59,570 nt of DNA from NCBI RefSeq assembly GCF_022565775.1, contig NZ_JAIUMC010000010.1, positions 1 through 59,570 of the forward strand, written 5' to 3'. The notes under the pieces were generated by a model. That model had not been told where the DNA came from and did not search any database. It was given only the letters and a program-made list of their open reading frames with translations. The position numbers and the translations under genes are program-made. Below, piece by piece: positions 18,379 to 28,296 of the stretch; positions within the stretch are counted from its first letter, which is position 1; the number at the start of each line of letters is the position of its first letter. The stretch is from Natronospirillum sp. Its GTDB lineage: Bacteria; Pseudomonadota; Gammaproteobacteria; Pseudomonadales; Natronospirillaceae.

Positions 18379-20967
18379 TCAGCCGGCCACAACAATGTTG
18401 ACCAGTTTGCCCGGCACCACGATCACCCGTTTCACGTCCTTGCCGTCGGTGAACTTGCGCACATTGTCCGCTGCCTGGGCAGTGGCTTCGATGGTCGCCT
18501 TGTCGGCATCCGCGGGCATGTCGATACGAGCGCGCACCTTGCCATTGACCTGCACCACATAGGTGATTTCATCGCGCACCAGAGCGCTCTCGTCTACCTG
18601 TGGCCAGGCATGGTCCACGATCAGGCTGTCGTGACCCAGAGCCTGCCAGAGCACATGGGTAATGTGCGGGGCCACTGGCTGCAGCATCAGCACCATGGCT
18701 TCCAGTGATTCCCGCACCACCGGCAGCTCCTGGGGCCGGTCATCCGGAAAGCGGTTCAGGGTGTTGAGCAGTTCCATGATGGCCGCGATAGCCGTGTTGA
18801 AGGTAAACCGGCGGCCAAAGTCGTCGGTGACCTTCTGAATGGTCTCGTGGGTCTTGCGGCGCAACGCCCGCGCCTCGTCTGACAGGTCTGCGGGTATCGG
18901 GTCACCCTTGCTCTGGCCCTGCACTGCATGTACCGCGCGCCACAGGCGTTGCAGGAATTTGTGCGACCCCTGAACACCCGAGTCGATCCATTCCAGAGTC
19001 TGCTCCGGGGGTGCCGCGAACATGGAGAACAGACGCACCGTGTCGGCACCATAGGTGGCTATGGCATCTTGCGGATCCACGCCATTGTTTTTCGACTTGG
19101 ACATCTTGGTCATGCCGCCGTAGACCAATTCGTCACCGGTGCTGACCTGATTGACCTTGACCACCTGACCCTTGTCGTCCCGCTCGACCTTGACGTCTTT
19201 CGGGGATATCCACTGAGGCGCACCATTCTCAGTCTTGTAGTAACTCTCGGCCAGCACCATGCCCTGGCAAAGCAGGCTCTCGAACGGCTCGTCACAATCG
19301 ACCATGCCTTCGTCGCGCATCAACTTGTGGAAGAAGCGGGAATACAGCAGGTGCAGGATGGCGTGTTCGATGCCACCGACATACTGATCGACCGGCAGCC
19401 AGTAGTTGGCTTCCTCCGGGTCTACCATGCCGTCGGCATACTGCGGGCTGGTGTAGCGGGCGTAATACCAGCTCGACTCCATGAAGGTATCGAAGGTATC
19501 GGTCTCACGCTCGACGGGCTGGCCATCCAGTTCGTCCTTGCGCCATTCGGGGTCCGCCTTGAGCGGTGACTGTACACCGTCCATGACCACGTCTTCTGGC
19601 AGCAATACGGGCAGCTTGTGCGCCGGCACCGGAATCTCGCCGCCATCAGGCAGGTTGAACATGGGAATCGGCGCGCCCCAGTAACGCTGCCGCGAGACAC
19701 CCCAGTCACGCAGACGATAATTGACCGTGCGCTTGCCCTTGCCGGCGTCTTCCAGGTATTGGGCGATGGCATCAAATGCAGCTTCCGAAGTCATGCCATC
19801 GTACTGGCCGGAATTCATCACCACGCCCTTGGCACTGTAGGCCGCCTGTGTCAGATCGACGGTATCCTTGCTGCCTTCTGCCGGGCTAATCACCTGCCGG
19901 ATAGGCAGGTCATACTTGGTGGCAAATTCCCAGTCCCGCTCGTCGTGCCCGGGCACCGCCATGATGGCGCCACTGCCGTAATCCATCAGCACGAAATTGG
20001 CGATCCAGACCGGTATGCGGTCACCGGTCAGCGGGTGGATGGCATGCCTGCCGAGGGGCATACCCTTCTTCTCCATGGTCGCCATGTCGGCTTCCGAGGT
20101 GGTGGAGTGCTGGCATTCATCGATAAACGCCTGCAACTCAGGGTTGCCGGCAGCGGCCTCGGCGGCCAGCGGATGACCGGCGGCCACGGCCATGTAGGTC
20201 ACACCAAACAGGGTGTCCGGTCGGGTGGTGTAAACCGCCAGGGTGCGCTCGCTGTCTTCCAGTCCAAACTCCAGATCGACGCCTTCGGAGCGCCCGATCC
20301 AATTGCGCTGCATGGTCTTGACCTGTTCCGGCCAGTTGGGAAGCTTGTCCAGATCGTTCAGCAGTTCTTCGGCATATTCGGTGATCTTGATGAACCACTG
20401 CGGAATCGCCTTGCGCTCAACCGGCGCACCGGAGCGCCAGCCGCGTCCGTCGATAACCTGTTCGTTGGCGAGTACTGTCTGGTCGACCGGGTCCCAGTTG
20501 ACGGTAGCCATCTTCTTGTAGACCAGGCCCTTTTCGTACAGCCGGGTGAAGAACCACTGCTCCCAGCGGTAGTAGTCAGGGCTGCAGGTGGTGACTTCAC
20601 GCGACCAGTCAAAACCGAAGCCCAGCGACTTGAGCTGCTCGCGCATATAGTCGGTATTGGCGTAGGTCCACTTGGCCGGCGCCGTCTTGTTCTGGATGGC
20701 GGCGTTCTCTGCCGGCAGACCGAACGCATCCCACCCCATGGGATGCAGCACATTCTTGCCCAGCATCTTCTGGTAGCGCGCCATGACATCGGAAATGGTG
20801 TAGTTGCGCACATGCCCCATGTGCAGGTGACCGCTGGGGTAGGGGAACATGGACATGCAATAGTACTTTTCCCGGCTGCTGTCCTTGACAGCACGAAACA
20901 CCTGGTTCTCAGCCCACAGCTGCTGGACTCCGGGTTCAATGTCACGGGGAGAATAATTGGCTTCCAT
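18379..20967 (-). CDS. leuS: Leucyl-tRNA synthetase
   Basis: Class I synthetase that charges tRNA-Leu and edits mischarged products in its CP1 domain. From ATG 20967 the product is 862 residues, matching the family. The HIGH-type motif is [14 protein letters not shown] (about residue 40), the editing-domain threonine-rich loop is in [15 protein letters not shown], and the KMSKS loop is [15 protein letters not shown]. An upstream in-frame extension to 21060 would be unlike the family and is rejected. It precedes holA. Confidence 0.96.
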   Translation of the reverse strand: MEANYSPRDIEPGVQQLWAENQVFRAVKDSSREKYYCMSMFPYPSGHLHMGHVRNYTISDVMARYQKMLGKNVLHPMGWDAFGLPAENAAIQNKTAPAKWTYANTDYMREQLKSLGFGFDWSREVTTCSPDYYRWEQWFFTRLYEKGLVYKKMATVNWDPVDQTVLANEQVIDGRGWRSGAPVERKAIPQWFIKITEYAEELLNDLDKLPNWPEQVKTMQRNWIGRSEGVDLEFGLEDSERTLAVYTTRPDTLFGVTYMAVAAGHPLAAEAAAGNPELQAFIDECQHSTTSEADMATMEKKGMPLGRHAIHPLTGDRIPVWIANFVLMDYGSGAIMAVPGHDERDWEFATKYDLPIRQVISPAEGSKDTVDLTQAAYSAKGVVMNSGQYDGMTSEAAFDAIAQYLEDAGKGKRTVNYRLRDWGVSRQRYWGAPIPMFNLPDGGEIPVPAHKLPVLLPEDVVMDGVQSPLKADPEWRKDELDGQPVERETDTFDTFMESSWYYARYTSPQYADGMVDPEEANYWLPVDQYVGGIEHAILHLLYSRFFHKLMRDEGMVDCDEPFESLLCQGMVLAESYYKTENGAPQWISPKDVKVERDDKGQVVKVNQVSTGDELVYGGMTKMSKSKNNGVDPQDAIATYGADTVRLFSMFAAPPEQTLEWIDSGVQGSHKFLQRLWRAVHAVQGQSKGDPIPADLSDEARALRRKTHETIQKVTDDFGRRFTFNTAIAAIMELLNTLNRFPDDRPQELPVVRESLEAMVLMLQPVAPHITHVLWQALGHDSLIVDHAWPQVDESALVRDEITYVVQVNGKVRARIDMPADADKATIEATAQAADNVRKFTDGKDVKRVIVVPGKLVNIVVAG

Positions 20968-21155
20968 AGGGTTCGGTTCACTTCTCTCGGTTCGGGTCCG
21001 CGCGGCATGCCGCCGCCGGGTGCGGAAGGTTGGTTTCGAATGCGCTGATTTTCGGCCCACAAGGATACCTGAGTCGCGGCGCTATTTCGACTGGACTCTG
21101 CCGGAACACGCGCCGAGAAATCGCCATGCAGGCGGTTCTAGTGGCAATGGTTTCG

Positions 21156-22688
21156 TCAGCGGCGCACCAGTCCCAGGGTCAGCACCAGAGCGGCCAGCAG
21201 GGTCAGCGTGCTCAGCAACCAGACCAGCCCCTCTCCCCAGCGCTGGTAGGGTGTGGTACCGGTGCGCAGAAACAATTGTCCGGCAACGGTCGCTGCCTCG
21301 AACTGTGGTGTGCGCGCCATCAGTTGGCCATGATGATTGACCACGGCGGAGATGCCATTCTGGGTGGCCCGCACCATGTCACGCTGGTTTTCTATCGCCC
21401 GGGCGCGCGTGATCTGCAGATGCTGTGCCGGCGCCAGGCTGCGACCGAACCAGGCATCGTTGCTGATCACCACCAGCAGGTGGGTATCCAGCGTCTGGGT
21501 GCGTGAGAGTCCGGGGTAGGCCGCTTCGTAGCAGATCAGGGTGCCCAGTCGCCAATCCTCGCCATCGATGTTCAGGATGATCGGGGCCTGTTCTGCCGCA
21601 CCGGCTGAAAAACCCGACATGGGCAGGTCAAAAAAGGCGATCAGGCCCTGCAATAGACCCTGCAAAGGCAGGTACTCGCCAAAAGGCACCAGGTGCTGCT
21701 TGTTGTAGTCCCCGCTGGCGGTGCCGAAACCACGCATGGCGTTGTAATAGTCACGACCCTCGCCCCACAGGGGCAGCCCGGCCACCAAGCCCTGGCCATT
21801 GTCGGAGAGGCGCTGTTCAAGTGCCTCCAGTTGGGACTGAATTTCTTCCGGAAAGGCGGTTATGGCAGTTTCCGGCCACACCAGCAGATCTGCCTCCGGG
21901 TGCTCGGCATTGAGCGCCTCATAGAGGTCCAGATTGCGCTGTATCTGCTGGCGCTGCCATTTGATGTCCTGGGGTACATTGCCTTGCAGCGCGGCTGCCG
22001 TGATCGGTGTCTCACGAGCCAGTTCGGTATAGTCGCGGTCGAGCAGCAGGGTGCCGCCACCCCAGGTGAGCAGGATCAGCAACAGCGGTGCCGCCAGGGT
22101 AAGCCTGCGTGCCGGACTCACTTGCCAGAAGCAGGCCGCGGTCACCAGCAACAGCAGGCTGACCAGGAAAACGCCTCCGATCGGCAGCCAGCCGCGCAGC
22201 ACCGTATCGGTGGCCACGGTGCCCCAGATCAGCCAGGGCATGCCGGTGAACAGCGTACTTCGCAGCCCCTCGAAGGCCAGCCATAGCAGCGGGTAGATCA
22301 GCCAGTGCAGATTGACTCGGCGCCGGGCCAGAGCGGGCAAGCCAGCCTGCAGAGCGAACAGGAAGGCCATGGCCAGACAGAAAGCAATGGTCAGTACCAG
22401 AGAGATCCACACCGGCGTCTCGACGGCCCGCATCGAGAAATACACCCAGGAGATGCCCGTGCCGAAAAAACCGGCACCGAACCACCAGCCATGCCAGAAC
22501 GCCGTTTTCGGGGCCTGACGGGCCGTCAGCCACCAGAACAGCACCGGCAGTGCCAAGGCCAATGGCCAGACATTGAAGGGTGCGAAAACAAGCGGAGCCA
22601 GGGCGCCGCCGCCCAGCAGTACCAGGCGGGCATACCAGGTGTGCTGTTGTAGAACAGAGTTTAATTGCGCTGCCTGAGCCATTACCAT
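21156..22688 (-). CDS. lnt: Apolipoprotein N-acyltransferase
   Basis: Inner-membrane enzyme that adds the third acyl chain to outer-membrane lipoproteins. About 510 residues, with seven or so membrane helices and a periplasmic nitrilase-like domain. The catalytic triad residues appear in VWPETAI (Glu), HLVPFGEYLPL and nearby (Lys region), and LICYEAAYP (Cys). Either ATG 22688 or 22682 could start; AGG lies 7 nt before the former. It is divergent from the RNA methyltransferase gene. RlpA in this window is a likely substrate. Confidence 0.94.
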   Translation of the reverse strand: MVMAQAAQLNSVLQQHTWYARLVLLGGGALAPLVFAPFNVWPLALALPVLFWWLTARQAPKTAFWHGWWFGAGFFGTGISWVYFSMRAVETPVWISLVLTIAFCLAMAFLFALQAGLPALARRRVNLHWLIYPLLWLAFEGLRSTLFTGMPWLIWGTVATDTVLRGWLPIGGVFLVSLLLLVTAACFWQVSPARRLTLAAPLLLILLTWGGGTLLLDRDYTELARETPITAAALQGNVPQDIKWQRQQIQRNLDLYEALNAEHPEADLLVWPETAITAFPEEIQSQLEALEQRLSDNGQGLVAGLPLWGEGRDYYNAMRGFGTASGDYNKQHLVPFGEYLPLQGLLQGLIAFFDLPMSGFSAGAAEQAPIILNIDGEDWRLGTLICYEAAYPGLSRTQTLDTHLLVVISNDAWFGRSLAPAQHLQITRARAIENQRDMVRATQNGISAVVNHHGQLMARTPQFEAATVAGQLFLRTGTTPYQRWGEGLVWLLSTLTLLAALVLTLGLVRR

Positions 22689-22774
22689 GCGGGACCTGAC
22701 TGGATTTTTGAGGGGCTCATCATGGCGGCCCACCGGTGACAAATCAACACCTGTACACTGAGGAAAACTGTCCT

Positions 22775-24136
22775 ATGACCAGCGACTGGTCTCATCTGCA
22801 GCCCGCTCTGCCGGACTTCCGCGGGTATCGCTATCCGCATCTCGGCCGTCTGTGGCAGCGCCTGTGTGAAGAGCCCGAGTTGCCACAACTGGATCGCTGG
22901 CTCAGTCAGCAACTGCGGGCGCAAAAACAGTTTGGTCGGCAAGACCGGCTGTTTTACGCCGACGCCCTGTTTACCACCATGCGCTTTTTGCTGCCCATTA
23001 CGCTGCTGGAAGAAGGCTATCAGCGCCAGGTCAGTGACATGGCGGATTTTGCGCTGGCGCGGGATGCCGAATTGGCCGGCACCGATATCTGGCAGGCGGC
23101 GCGACACCTGCCCCCTGCCACGGTCTGGTTCTGGTTGCAGCAACTCTTGCCTGGATCGGCCGATGCGCCGCGGGAACTGGAGGACGACCTGCCTTTTCGC
23201 CAGCCCTTCTGGGACCGTGCCCGGGACCAATGGCAGGCCAATGAACAGACCCGCGGGCTGCTGCACGGGTGGAGAACCGGCTGGCACACCTGGTTGCGCC
23301 GTCGGGCCGAGGCCAGTGACTGGAGCGAAGACATCGTCAATCAGTTCCTGCTGGGTCAGAATACGCGGCCGCCCCTCTGGGTGCGCGTGCAAAAGCCGAA
23401 GCAGGCTGGCGCAGTGGTGCGCGAACTGGAGCAGTTGGGCTTTACCGTGAGTGCTGACGAAGATGCGCTGCAGGCAACGGGCGGGCGCAGTATCTATCAG
23501 AGCGCAGCTTACCGTCTCGGAGGTCTGGAAATTCAGGACTGGGCCAGCCAGCAGATCAGTCGGGCGGTGGGGGCGCGTCCCGGAGAAGTGGTCTGGGATG
23601 CCTGCGCCGGGGGCGGCGGGAAAACGCAGGCTCTGGCCAGTCGCATGAACAATCGGGGTACCCTCATCGCCACCGATATCCGGGCCTACAAACTGGAAGA
23701 ATTGCAGCGGCGGGCGCAGCGCGCGGGCTGGTTCAATATTCAGACCCGACCCTGGGATGCTTCCGGGCCGCTGGAACTGCCTTCAGAAGCAGCAGGGCAG
23801 GGCGGGTTCGATCGTGTGCTGGTTGATGCACCCTGCACCGGCGCCGGCACCTGGCGGCGCAATCCGGATGCTCGCTGGCGCCTGAGTGAGCAGGGCATTG
23901 CCGAACAGACAGAGTTGCAAACCCGGATCATGAATCAGGTAGCACCCTCAGTGCGACCGGGAGGTACACTGGTCTACGCAACCTGCAGTTGGCTGACCGC
24001 CGAAAACGAGGAGCAGGTTTTCCAATGGCTCCAGGGCCAGCCCGACTTCACTCTGGTCAGTCAACAGTTGGTCGGTTTTCCGGAGCAGGACGCCGATACC
24101 ATGTACTTTGCCATCCTGCGGCGCAGCGAGCACTGA
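22775..24136 (+). CDS. RsmB/NOP-type RNA cytosine-C5 methyltransferase
   Basis: SAM-dependent rRNA or tRNA m5C methyltransferase. The 453-residue protein has an N-terminal helical region (about 1-230) and a Rossmann methyltransferase with motif I DACAGGGGKTQALA, motif IV with catalytic-pair cysteine DAPCTGAGTWRRNP, and motif VI YATCSWLTAENEEQV. ATG 22775 is preceded by GAGGA. It resembles RsmB without being at the usual fmt-rsmB locus, so the target base is not assigned. Confidence 0.88.
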   Translation: MTSDWSHLQPALPDFRGYRYPHLGRLWQRLCEEPELPQLDRWLSQQLRAQKQFGRQDRLFYADALFTTMRFLLPITLLEEGYQRQVSDMADFALARDAELAGTDIWQAARHLPPATVWFWLQQLLPGSADAPRELEDDLPFRQPFWDRARDQWQANEQTRGLLHGWRTGWHTWLRRRAEASDWSEDIVNQFLLGQNTRPPLWVRVQKPKQAGAVVRELEQLGFTVSADEDALQATGGRSIYQSAAYRLGGLEIQDWASQQISRAVGARPGEVVWDACAGGGGKTQALASRMNNRGTLIATDIRAYKLEELQRRAQRAGWFNIQTRPWDASGPLELPSEAAGQGGFDRVLVDAPCTGAGTWRRNPDARWRLSEQGIAEQTELQTRIMNQVAPSVRPGGTLVYATCSWLTAENEEQVFQWLQGQPDFTLVSQQLVGFPEQDADTMYFAILRRSEH

Positions 24137-24149
24137 GCTCAGCTCGCAG

Positions 24150-24455
24150 TCAGAGTGCCCGCTGGGGAATCAGCGTAATCACCCGGTTTTTTTTTGCCGA
24201 AGTGTCGAGGCGAGTCAGCAGGGCCTGGCAGGGCAGGCCCCCGAAAACACACTGGATGCTTTCCCCGGATTGCAGGGACAAGAGCCCGTCTGGCAGCAGG
24301 TCGGACAGCTTCAGAGACTGCCCCAGGGCTTTTTCGGGCAGCAGCCGACGAACCCATTGATTGATGCTCACAATGCGGCCGTCCGGAGCGACCTGCAGGA
24401 CGCCCACCGGCAACGCATCGATCAATTCTGGTGCGGAACTTGTTGACTGCGACAT
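24150..24455 (-). CDS. Small stand-alone PAS-domain protein
   Basis: A 101-residue protein whose central part reads as a PAS fold (LIDALPVGVLQVAPDGRIV followed by SINQWVRRLL and the LSDLLPDGLLSLQSGES block). There is no attached kinase, cyclase or regulator domain and no membrane segment. A GGGGGTG stretch lies just before the ATG. It ends 13 bp from the convergent methyltransferase gene, across a GCGAGC/GCTCGC inverted repeat at 24126-24147. The ligand and partner are not known. Confidence 0.72.
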   Translation of the reverse strand: MSQSTSSAPELIDALPVGVLQVAPDGRIVSINQWVRRLLPEKALGQSLKLSDLLPDGLLSLQSGESIQCVFGGLPCQALLTRLDTSAKKNRVITLIPQRAL

Positions 24456-24550
24456 GATGCACCCCCATCGCTGAAGTATAGTTCAGCCATGGAGAGTGCA
24501 AGGAAGCGACTCAACATTTTGCACCGGTATTATCGGTTTAGCTGCCGGAT

Positions 24551-25225
24551 TCAATAGAGCAACGTCATCAGTCGGCGCTGAAAGCGGGCAACCAGCGCCT
24601 TGTCAGGGCACTCGCCAAACAGGCGCTGCATGTCCTGCCGACCCTGATTGTTGTTCCAGCCGAGATCTTGCCGCAGCAGGTCCAACAGCAGTTCGAAGGC
24701 CCGTTCGAACTGGCCGGCTTCCGCCAACGCCATGGCCAGAGCATGGGCGCTGGCCGGGCCCGGGTCGGCGGCATAGCTGGCTTCCAGCAGGGCCAGTTCT
24801 TCATTGTGCACCGGCGGTTCCGGAGCCTCTTCTGCTTCGGCCGTGTCCGCGGCATAAGGGCCCAGGTGCTCGTCGAGAAAGGCTTCCACTTCGGACTGGC
24901 TCTTGGCGCCGGTGAAGTGACCGGCCAGCGCGCCATCCCTCACCAGTACCACGGTGGGCAGGCTGCGCACGCCAAACTGGGCCGTCAGTCCCTGTTCCGC
25001 GTCGGCGTTGACTTTGGCCAGCACAAAGCGGTCTGGCTGCGCGCGCGCCAGCCCCTCCAGTACTGGCATCAGATTCTGGCAGGGGCCACACCAGTCGGCC
25101 CAGAAATCGATCAGAACCGGTTTGCGACTGGACTGCTCCACGATGTCCTGCATGAAGGTTTGTTCGGTGACTTCAACAATATTGTCGTCACCCGTGTCGA
25201 GGGTGCCAAAGGATTCTGCGCTCAC
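24551..25225 (-). CDS. YbbN/CnoX-like thioredoxin-TPR protein
   Basis: Thioredoxin-fold chaperedoxin-like protein. The N-terminal thioredoxin domain (about residues 15-120) keeps a complete WCGPC active site (Cys46, Cys49), and the C-terminal 90 residues carry TPR-like helices (ALLEASYAADPGPASAHALA, then FERAFELLLDLLRQDLG and a final RFQRRLMTLLY). E. coli CnoX is longer (about 280 residues) and lacks the canonical CxxC. The start is GTG with AGGAG 10 nt upstream. It may pass substrates to GroEL/DnaK, which is family knowledge rather than something seen here. Confidence 0.85.
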   Translation of the reverse strand: MSAESFGTLDTGDDNIVEVTEQTFMQDIVEQSSRKPVLIDFWADWCGPCQNLMPVLEGLARAQPDRFVLAKVNADAEQGLTAQFGVRSLPTVVLVRDGALAGHFTGAKSQSEVEAFLDEHLGPYAADTAEAEEAPEPPVHNEELALLEASYAADPGPASAHALAMALAEAGQFERAFELLLDLLRQDLGWNNNQGRQDMQRLFGECPDKALVARFQRRLMTLLY

Positions 25226-25270
25226 AGACCAGACTCTCCTGATAGATTCAGATCAAATAGTGTGTAATCG

Positions 25271-25286
25271 GTGGGCTTACGCCCCC
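25271..25286. repeat. Partial extragenic repeat hairpin
   Basis: GTGGGCTTACGCCCCC resembles one half of the inverted repeat pair near 13902. It sits between the YbbN-like gene and the Moco riboswitch and is followed by GTTTTG, so it could also act as a weak terminator. Confidence 0.4.
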
Positions 25287-25339
25287 GTTTTGTATTGCTA
25301 TTTTACGCTTCAGCCGTAGGATGGAAACTGAAAACTTGA

Positions 25340-25426
25340 ACTCCGAGCCCTTGATGCCTGCACTGCGGTGACACGTCACCTGCAGATGGGTCCTGGGCCT
25401 CGCCAGTCAACGTGCTGGCGGCAGGG
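25340..25426 (+). promoter_or_regulatory. Molybdenum cofactor (Moco) riboswitch
   Basis: The leader of moaA carries the conserved parts of the Moco RNA motif as I recall them: CTCCGAGCC, then CTGCA (25358-25362) pairing with TGCAG (25381-25385), an internal perfect hairpin GGTGA-CACG-TCACC (25367-25380), the conserved GGGCCTCGCC, and CGCCAG/CTGGCG (25401-25406 with 25415-25420). It ends about 52 nt before the moaA ATG. In E. coli this element senses Moco and lowers moa expression; the same control is inferred here. A covariance-model scan would settle it. Confidence 0.85.
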
Positions 25427-25477
25427 TACAGTATGGAAACGTCTGTGCCTCCCGGTATTTGGAAAGGGGTTAACCAG

Positions 25478-26446
25478 ATGTTTGCTGACCAGTTCGGGCG
25501 TCGGTTTTATTACCTGCGCCTGTCAATTACGGAAATCTGCAATTTCCGCTGTACCTATTGCCTGCCCAACGGGTATTCGGGGCCGAGCGCCAGCGCGTTC
25601 ATGCGCCGCGATGAACTGCGGCGGGTAATGCGTGTTTTCGCCGAGCACGGCACCCGCAAGATTCGCCTGACCGGTGGTGAGCCCACCATCCGCAAGGATC
25701 TCGACGCCATCATCGCCGATGCGCGCGCCACACCCGATATCGAGCGGGTGGCGCTGACCAGCAATGGCTATCGGTTGCCCGAACGGGCCGCCGGCTGGGC
25801 GGCTGCCGGGCTTGATCAGCTCAATGTCAGCATCGACTCTTTGGACCCGGCCCAGTTTCAGGCCATAACCGGCCATGACCGGCTGCAGGAGGTGCTGCGC
25901 GGACTCGACTGTGCGCTTGAGGCCGGTCTGACCGTCAAGGTCAATGCCGTCTATATGCGCGGCGTGAACGACCATCTGGGCAGCTTTTTGCACTGGCTCA
26001 GAGACATGCCGATCACCATGCGCTTTATCGAGGTGATGGAAACCGGTGCTGACCCGGGCTTTTATGAGCGCCACCATGTGCCCCTCAGTCAGGTGAAGCA
26101 GCAATTGTTGCTCGAAGGCTGGCAGCCGGTCGTGAAGCGGCGCGATGCCGGGCCCGCCCAGGAATTCTGGCACCCCGATTATGCCGGTCGCATCGGGCTG
26201 ATCATGCCCTACAGTCCTGATTTCTGCACTACCTGCAACCGGTTGCGGGTGTCCGCCCAGGGCAAACTGCACCTTTGCCTGTTTGGCGATCACGGCTATG
26301 ACCTCAGGCCCTGGTTGCAGCATGACGAGCAGGCCGATGAACTGGCGGCGGTCATACGCAGTTCTCTGGGCGACAAGAAGGCCACTCACGGGCTGCATGA
26401 GCGCGATACCGGCATTACCCGCGACCTGTCGATGCTGGGTGGCTGA
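25478..26446 (+). CDS. moaA: GTP 3',8-cyclase MoaA
   Basis: Radical SAM enzyme that starts molybdopterin synthesis by cyclising GTP. The 322-residue product has the N-terminal cluster cysteines Cys21, Cys25 and Cys28 (CNFRCTYC), the C-terminal second cluster in CTTCNRLRVSAQGKLHLC, and the C-terminal diglycine needed for activity (SMLGG). ATG 25478 has GGGG 8 nt upstream; ATG 25433 is also in frame but lies near the riboswitch. First gene of the moa operon. Confidence 0.96.
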   Translation: MFADQFGRRFYYLRLSITEICNFRCTYCLPNGYSGPSASAFMRRDELRRVMRVFAEHGTRKIRLTGGEPTIRKDLDAIIADARATPDIERVALTSNGYRLPERAAGWAAAGLDQLNVSIDSLDPAQFQAITGHDRLQEVLRGLDCALEAGLTVKVNAVYMRGVNDHLGSFLHWLRDMPITMRFIEVMETGADPGFYERHHVPLSQVKQQLLLEGWQPVVKRRDAGPAQEFWHPDYAGRIGLIMPYSPDFCTTCNRLRVSAQGKLHLCLFGDHGYDLRPWLQHDEQADELAAVIRSSLGDKKATHGLHERDTGITRDLSMLGG

Positions 26447-26448
26447 GC

Positions 26449-27021
26449 ATGAGTGCCGTCTGTGGAGTCATTCTGGCCGGCGGTCAGTCCCGGCGCATGG
26501 GCCAGCCCAAGCAGACCCTGCGCTGGCCGACGCCCGCTGGCGATATCACCTGGCTGGACCATGCCCGGCATCGGCTGCTGCAGGTCTGCAGCGAGGTCTG
26601 TGTCAGTGGCCCGGACGGTCAGCCCGACCTGCTGCCCGATCAGCCTGGGCCGCTGGCGGGCATGGCCACGATCATGACCGCCAGTCCGGGAGAGCGCTGC
26701 CTGTTTCTGCCGGTCGATATGCCGCGCGTGCCAGTGGAGCATCTGGGTGCCTTGCTGCAGACATCGACCGCTCATGCCGCCTACCGCAACAGCCTGTTTC
26801 CGTTGCTGCTGACCGGCAACCCGGACTGTCTGGCCCTGCTGCAAGCGCGCCTTGAGTCGCAGGACCCCGCACATCGCTCCGTCAGGGGGCTGCTGCAGGA
26901 CCTGGGTGCCGACGTGACCTGGCTGCAGGGTGATGCGCAGGCCCTGAGCAATGCCAATACACCGGATGACCTGCGTCAGATCATCCCTGCTGAATCCGAA
27001 CAGAACGAGACCCCATCATGA
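26449..27021 (+). CDS. mobA: Molybdenum cofactor guanylyltransferase-like protein
   Basis: Nucleotidyltransferase that attaches GMP to molybdopterin for bis-MGD enzymes. The 190-residue protein has the signature GVILAGGQSRRMGQPKQTL (residues 6-24), GPLAGM and the metal-binding VDMPRVP. Starts 2 nt after moaA and overlaps moaB by four bases. The related MocA (cytidylyl) and other NTP-transferases share these motifs, so the exact nucleotide is inferred from context. Confidence 0.82.
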   Translation: MSAVCGVILAGGQSRRMGQPKQTLRWPTPAGDITWLDHARHRLLQVCSEVCVSGPDGQPDLLPDQPGPLAGMATIMTASPGERCLFLPVDMPRVPVEHLGALLQTSTAHAAYRNSLFPLLLTGNPDCLALLQARLESQDPAHRSVRGLLQDLGADVTWLQGDAQALSNANTPDDLRQIIPAESEQNETPS

Positions 27022-27557
27022 GCAATCACGCCTCTTCCGAATTTGAACCGCTGAACGTTGCCGTGCTGACCGTGTCAGACACGCGCACTGCAGACAACGA
27101 CACCTCGGGTGACTATCTGGTGGACAGCCTGCAGACTGCCGGGCACCGGCTCGCCACCCGCAATCTGGTGCGCGACGATGTCTACCAGTTGCGCGCTGTG
27201 GTGGCGCAATGGATCGCTGACCCGGAGATCCAGGTGGTGCTGGTCACCGGTGGCACCGGCCTTACGGGCCGCGACTCGACGCCGGAAGCTCTGAGTGTGC
27301 TGTTTGACAAGACTGTGGATGGCTTCGGCGAGTTGTTCCGTCATCTCTCTCTGGCTGATATCGGTACGGCCACGGTACAGAGTCGAGCGCTGGCCGGCTT
27401 GTCCAATCGAACCCTCATTTTCTGCCTGCCCGGCTCAACCGGTGCCTGCCGTCTGGCCTGGGAAGGCATTCTGCAGGCGCAACTGGACAGCCGCAGCCGT
27501 CCCTGCAACTTTGCACCTCATGTCAGAGCAGCCGGCCACTCGGGAGGTAGTGCCTGA
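27018..27557 (+). CDS. moaB: MoaB/Mog family molybdopterin protein
   Basis: Molybdopterin adenylyltransferase-type protein that activates molybdopterin for metal insertion by MoeA. The 179-residue product has the MoaB/Mog fold signatures [31 protein letters not shown] and [16 protein letters not shown]. It overlaps mobA (ATGA) and moaC (TGATG), so these genes are tightly coupled. Confidence 0.92.
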   Translation: MSNHASSEFEPLNVAVLTVSDTRTADNDTSGDYLVDSLQTAGHRLATRNLVRDDVYQLRAVVAQWIADPEIQVVLVTGGTGLTGRDSTPEALSVLFDKTVDGFGELFRHLSLADIGTATVQSRALAGLSNRTLIFCLPGSTGACRLAWEGILQAQLDSRSRPCNFAPHVRAAGHSGGSA

Positions 27558-28042
27558 TGAGCAAACTGACCCACCTGAACAGCGCTGGCGAGGCCAGCAT
27601 GGTCGACGTGTCCGCCAAGGCAGTGACACACCGTGAAGCGCGCGCGGCCGGCTTCGTGCGCATGCAGCCGGCAACGCTGAAACTGATAGCCGACGGCGGT
27701 CACAAGAAGGGTGATGTGCTGTCGGTGGCGCGGATCGCCGGCATTCAGGCGGCCAAGCGCACCTGGGACCTGATACCCCTGTGTCATCCGCTGGCCTTGT
27801 CCAAGGTGCAGGTTGATTTCACACTGGATGATGAGAACAGCGGCGTTGAAGTGCTGAGCCTGTGTCGCCTGAGTGGCCAGACCGGGGTGGAAATGGAAGC
27901 GCTCACGGCAGTCTCCGTGGCCGCGCTGACGCTGTTTGATATGTGCAAGGCCGTTGACCCCGGCATGGTCATCGAAAACATCCGGGTGCTGGAAAAGCAA
28001 GGCGGCAAGAGCGGGCACTGGACTGCGGAGTCGGCATTATGA
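27557..28042 (+). CDS. moaC: Cyclic pyranopterin monophosphate synthase MoaC
   Basis: Converts the MoaA product 3',8-cH2GTP to cyclic pyranopterin monophosphate. The 161-residue product is near identical in pattern to the family: [50 protein letters not shown] and the C-terminal [19 protein letters not shown] with [10 protein letters not shown]. It overlaps moaB by one base and moaD by four. Confidence 0.97.
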   Translation: MSKLTHLNSAGEASMVDVSAKAVTHREARAAGFVRMQPATLKLIADGGHKKGDVLSVARIAGIQAAKRTWDLIPLCHPLALSKVQVDFTLDDENSGVEVLSLCRLSGQTGVEMEALTAVSVAALTLFDMCKAVDPGMVIENIRVLEKQGGKSGHWTAESAL

Positions 28043-28293
28043 GTGAACAGACCGTCAAGGTACTCTTTTTCGCCCGCCTGCGTGAGGCGCTGCCCGAGCC
28101 CCAGGTGCAACTGGCCTGGCCCAAGACCGCTACGGTAGCCGACCTGCGCGCGGCACTGCGTGCCCGGGGCGCTGATTGGCAGGCACTGACGTCAGATCTG
28201 CTGGTGGCGGTCAATCAGGAGATGGCGTCCTCCACGGCGCCTGTGCAGCCGGGCGATGAAGTGGCTTTTTTCCCTCCGGTCACAGGAGGCTGA
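28039..28293 (+). CDS. moaD: Molybdopterin synthase small (sulfur-carrier) subunit MoaD
   Basis: Ubiquitin-like sulfur carrier; its C-terminal thiocarboxylate gives the dithiolene sulfur. The 84-residue product ends in the required Gly-Gly (FPPVTGG). It is followed after 3 nt by moaE, its partner subunit. The activating enzyme MoeB is not encoded nearby. Confidence 0.95.
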   Translation: MSEQTVKVLFFARLREALPEPQVQLAWPKTATVADLRAALRARGADWQALTSDLLVAVNQEMASSTAPVQPGDEVAFFPPVTGG

Positions 28294-28296
28294 GCC

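Noticed and set aside
19618-21048. A 476-codon open frame antisense to leuS
   Set aside because: Same reason: it is a frame shadow of the catalytic core of leuS with no independent motif or ribosome site.
24126-24147. GCGAGC/GCTCGC inverted repeat between convergent genes as a bidirectional terminator
   Set aside because: Only six base pairs, a ten-base loop and no T-run on either side; noted but not called as a terminator.
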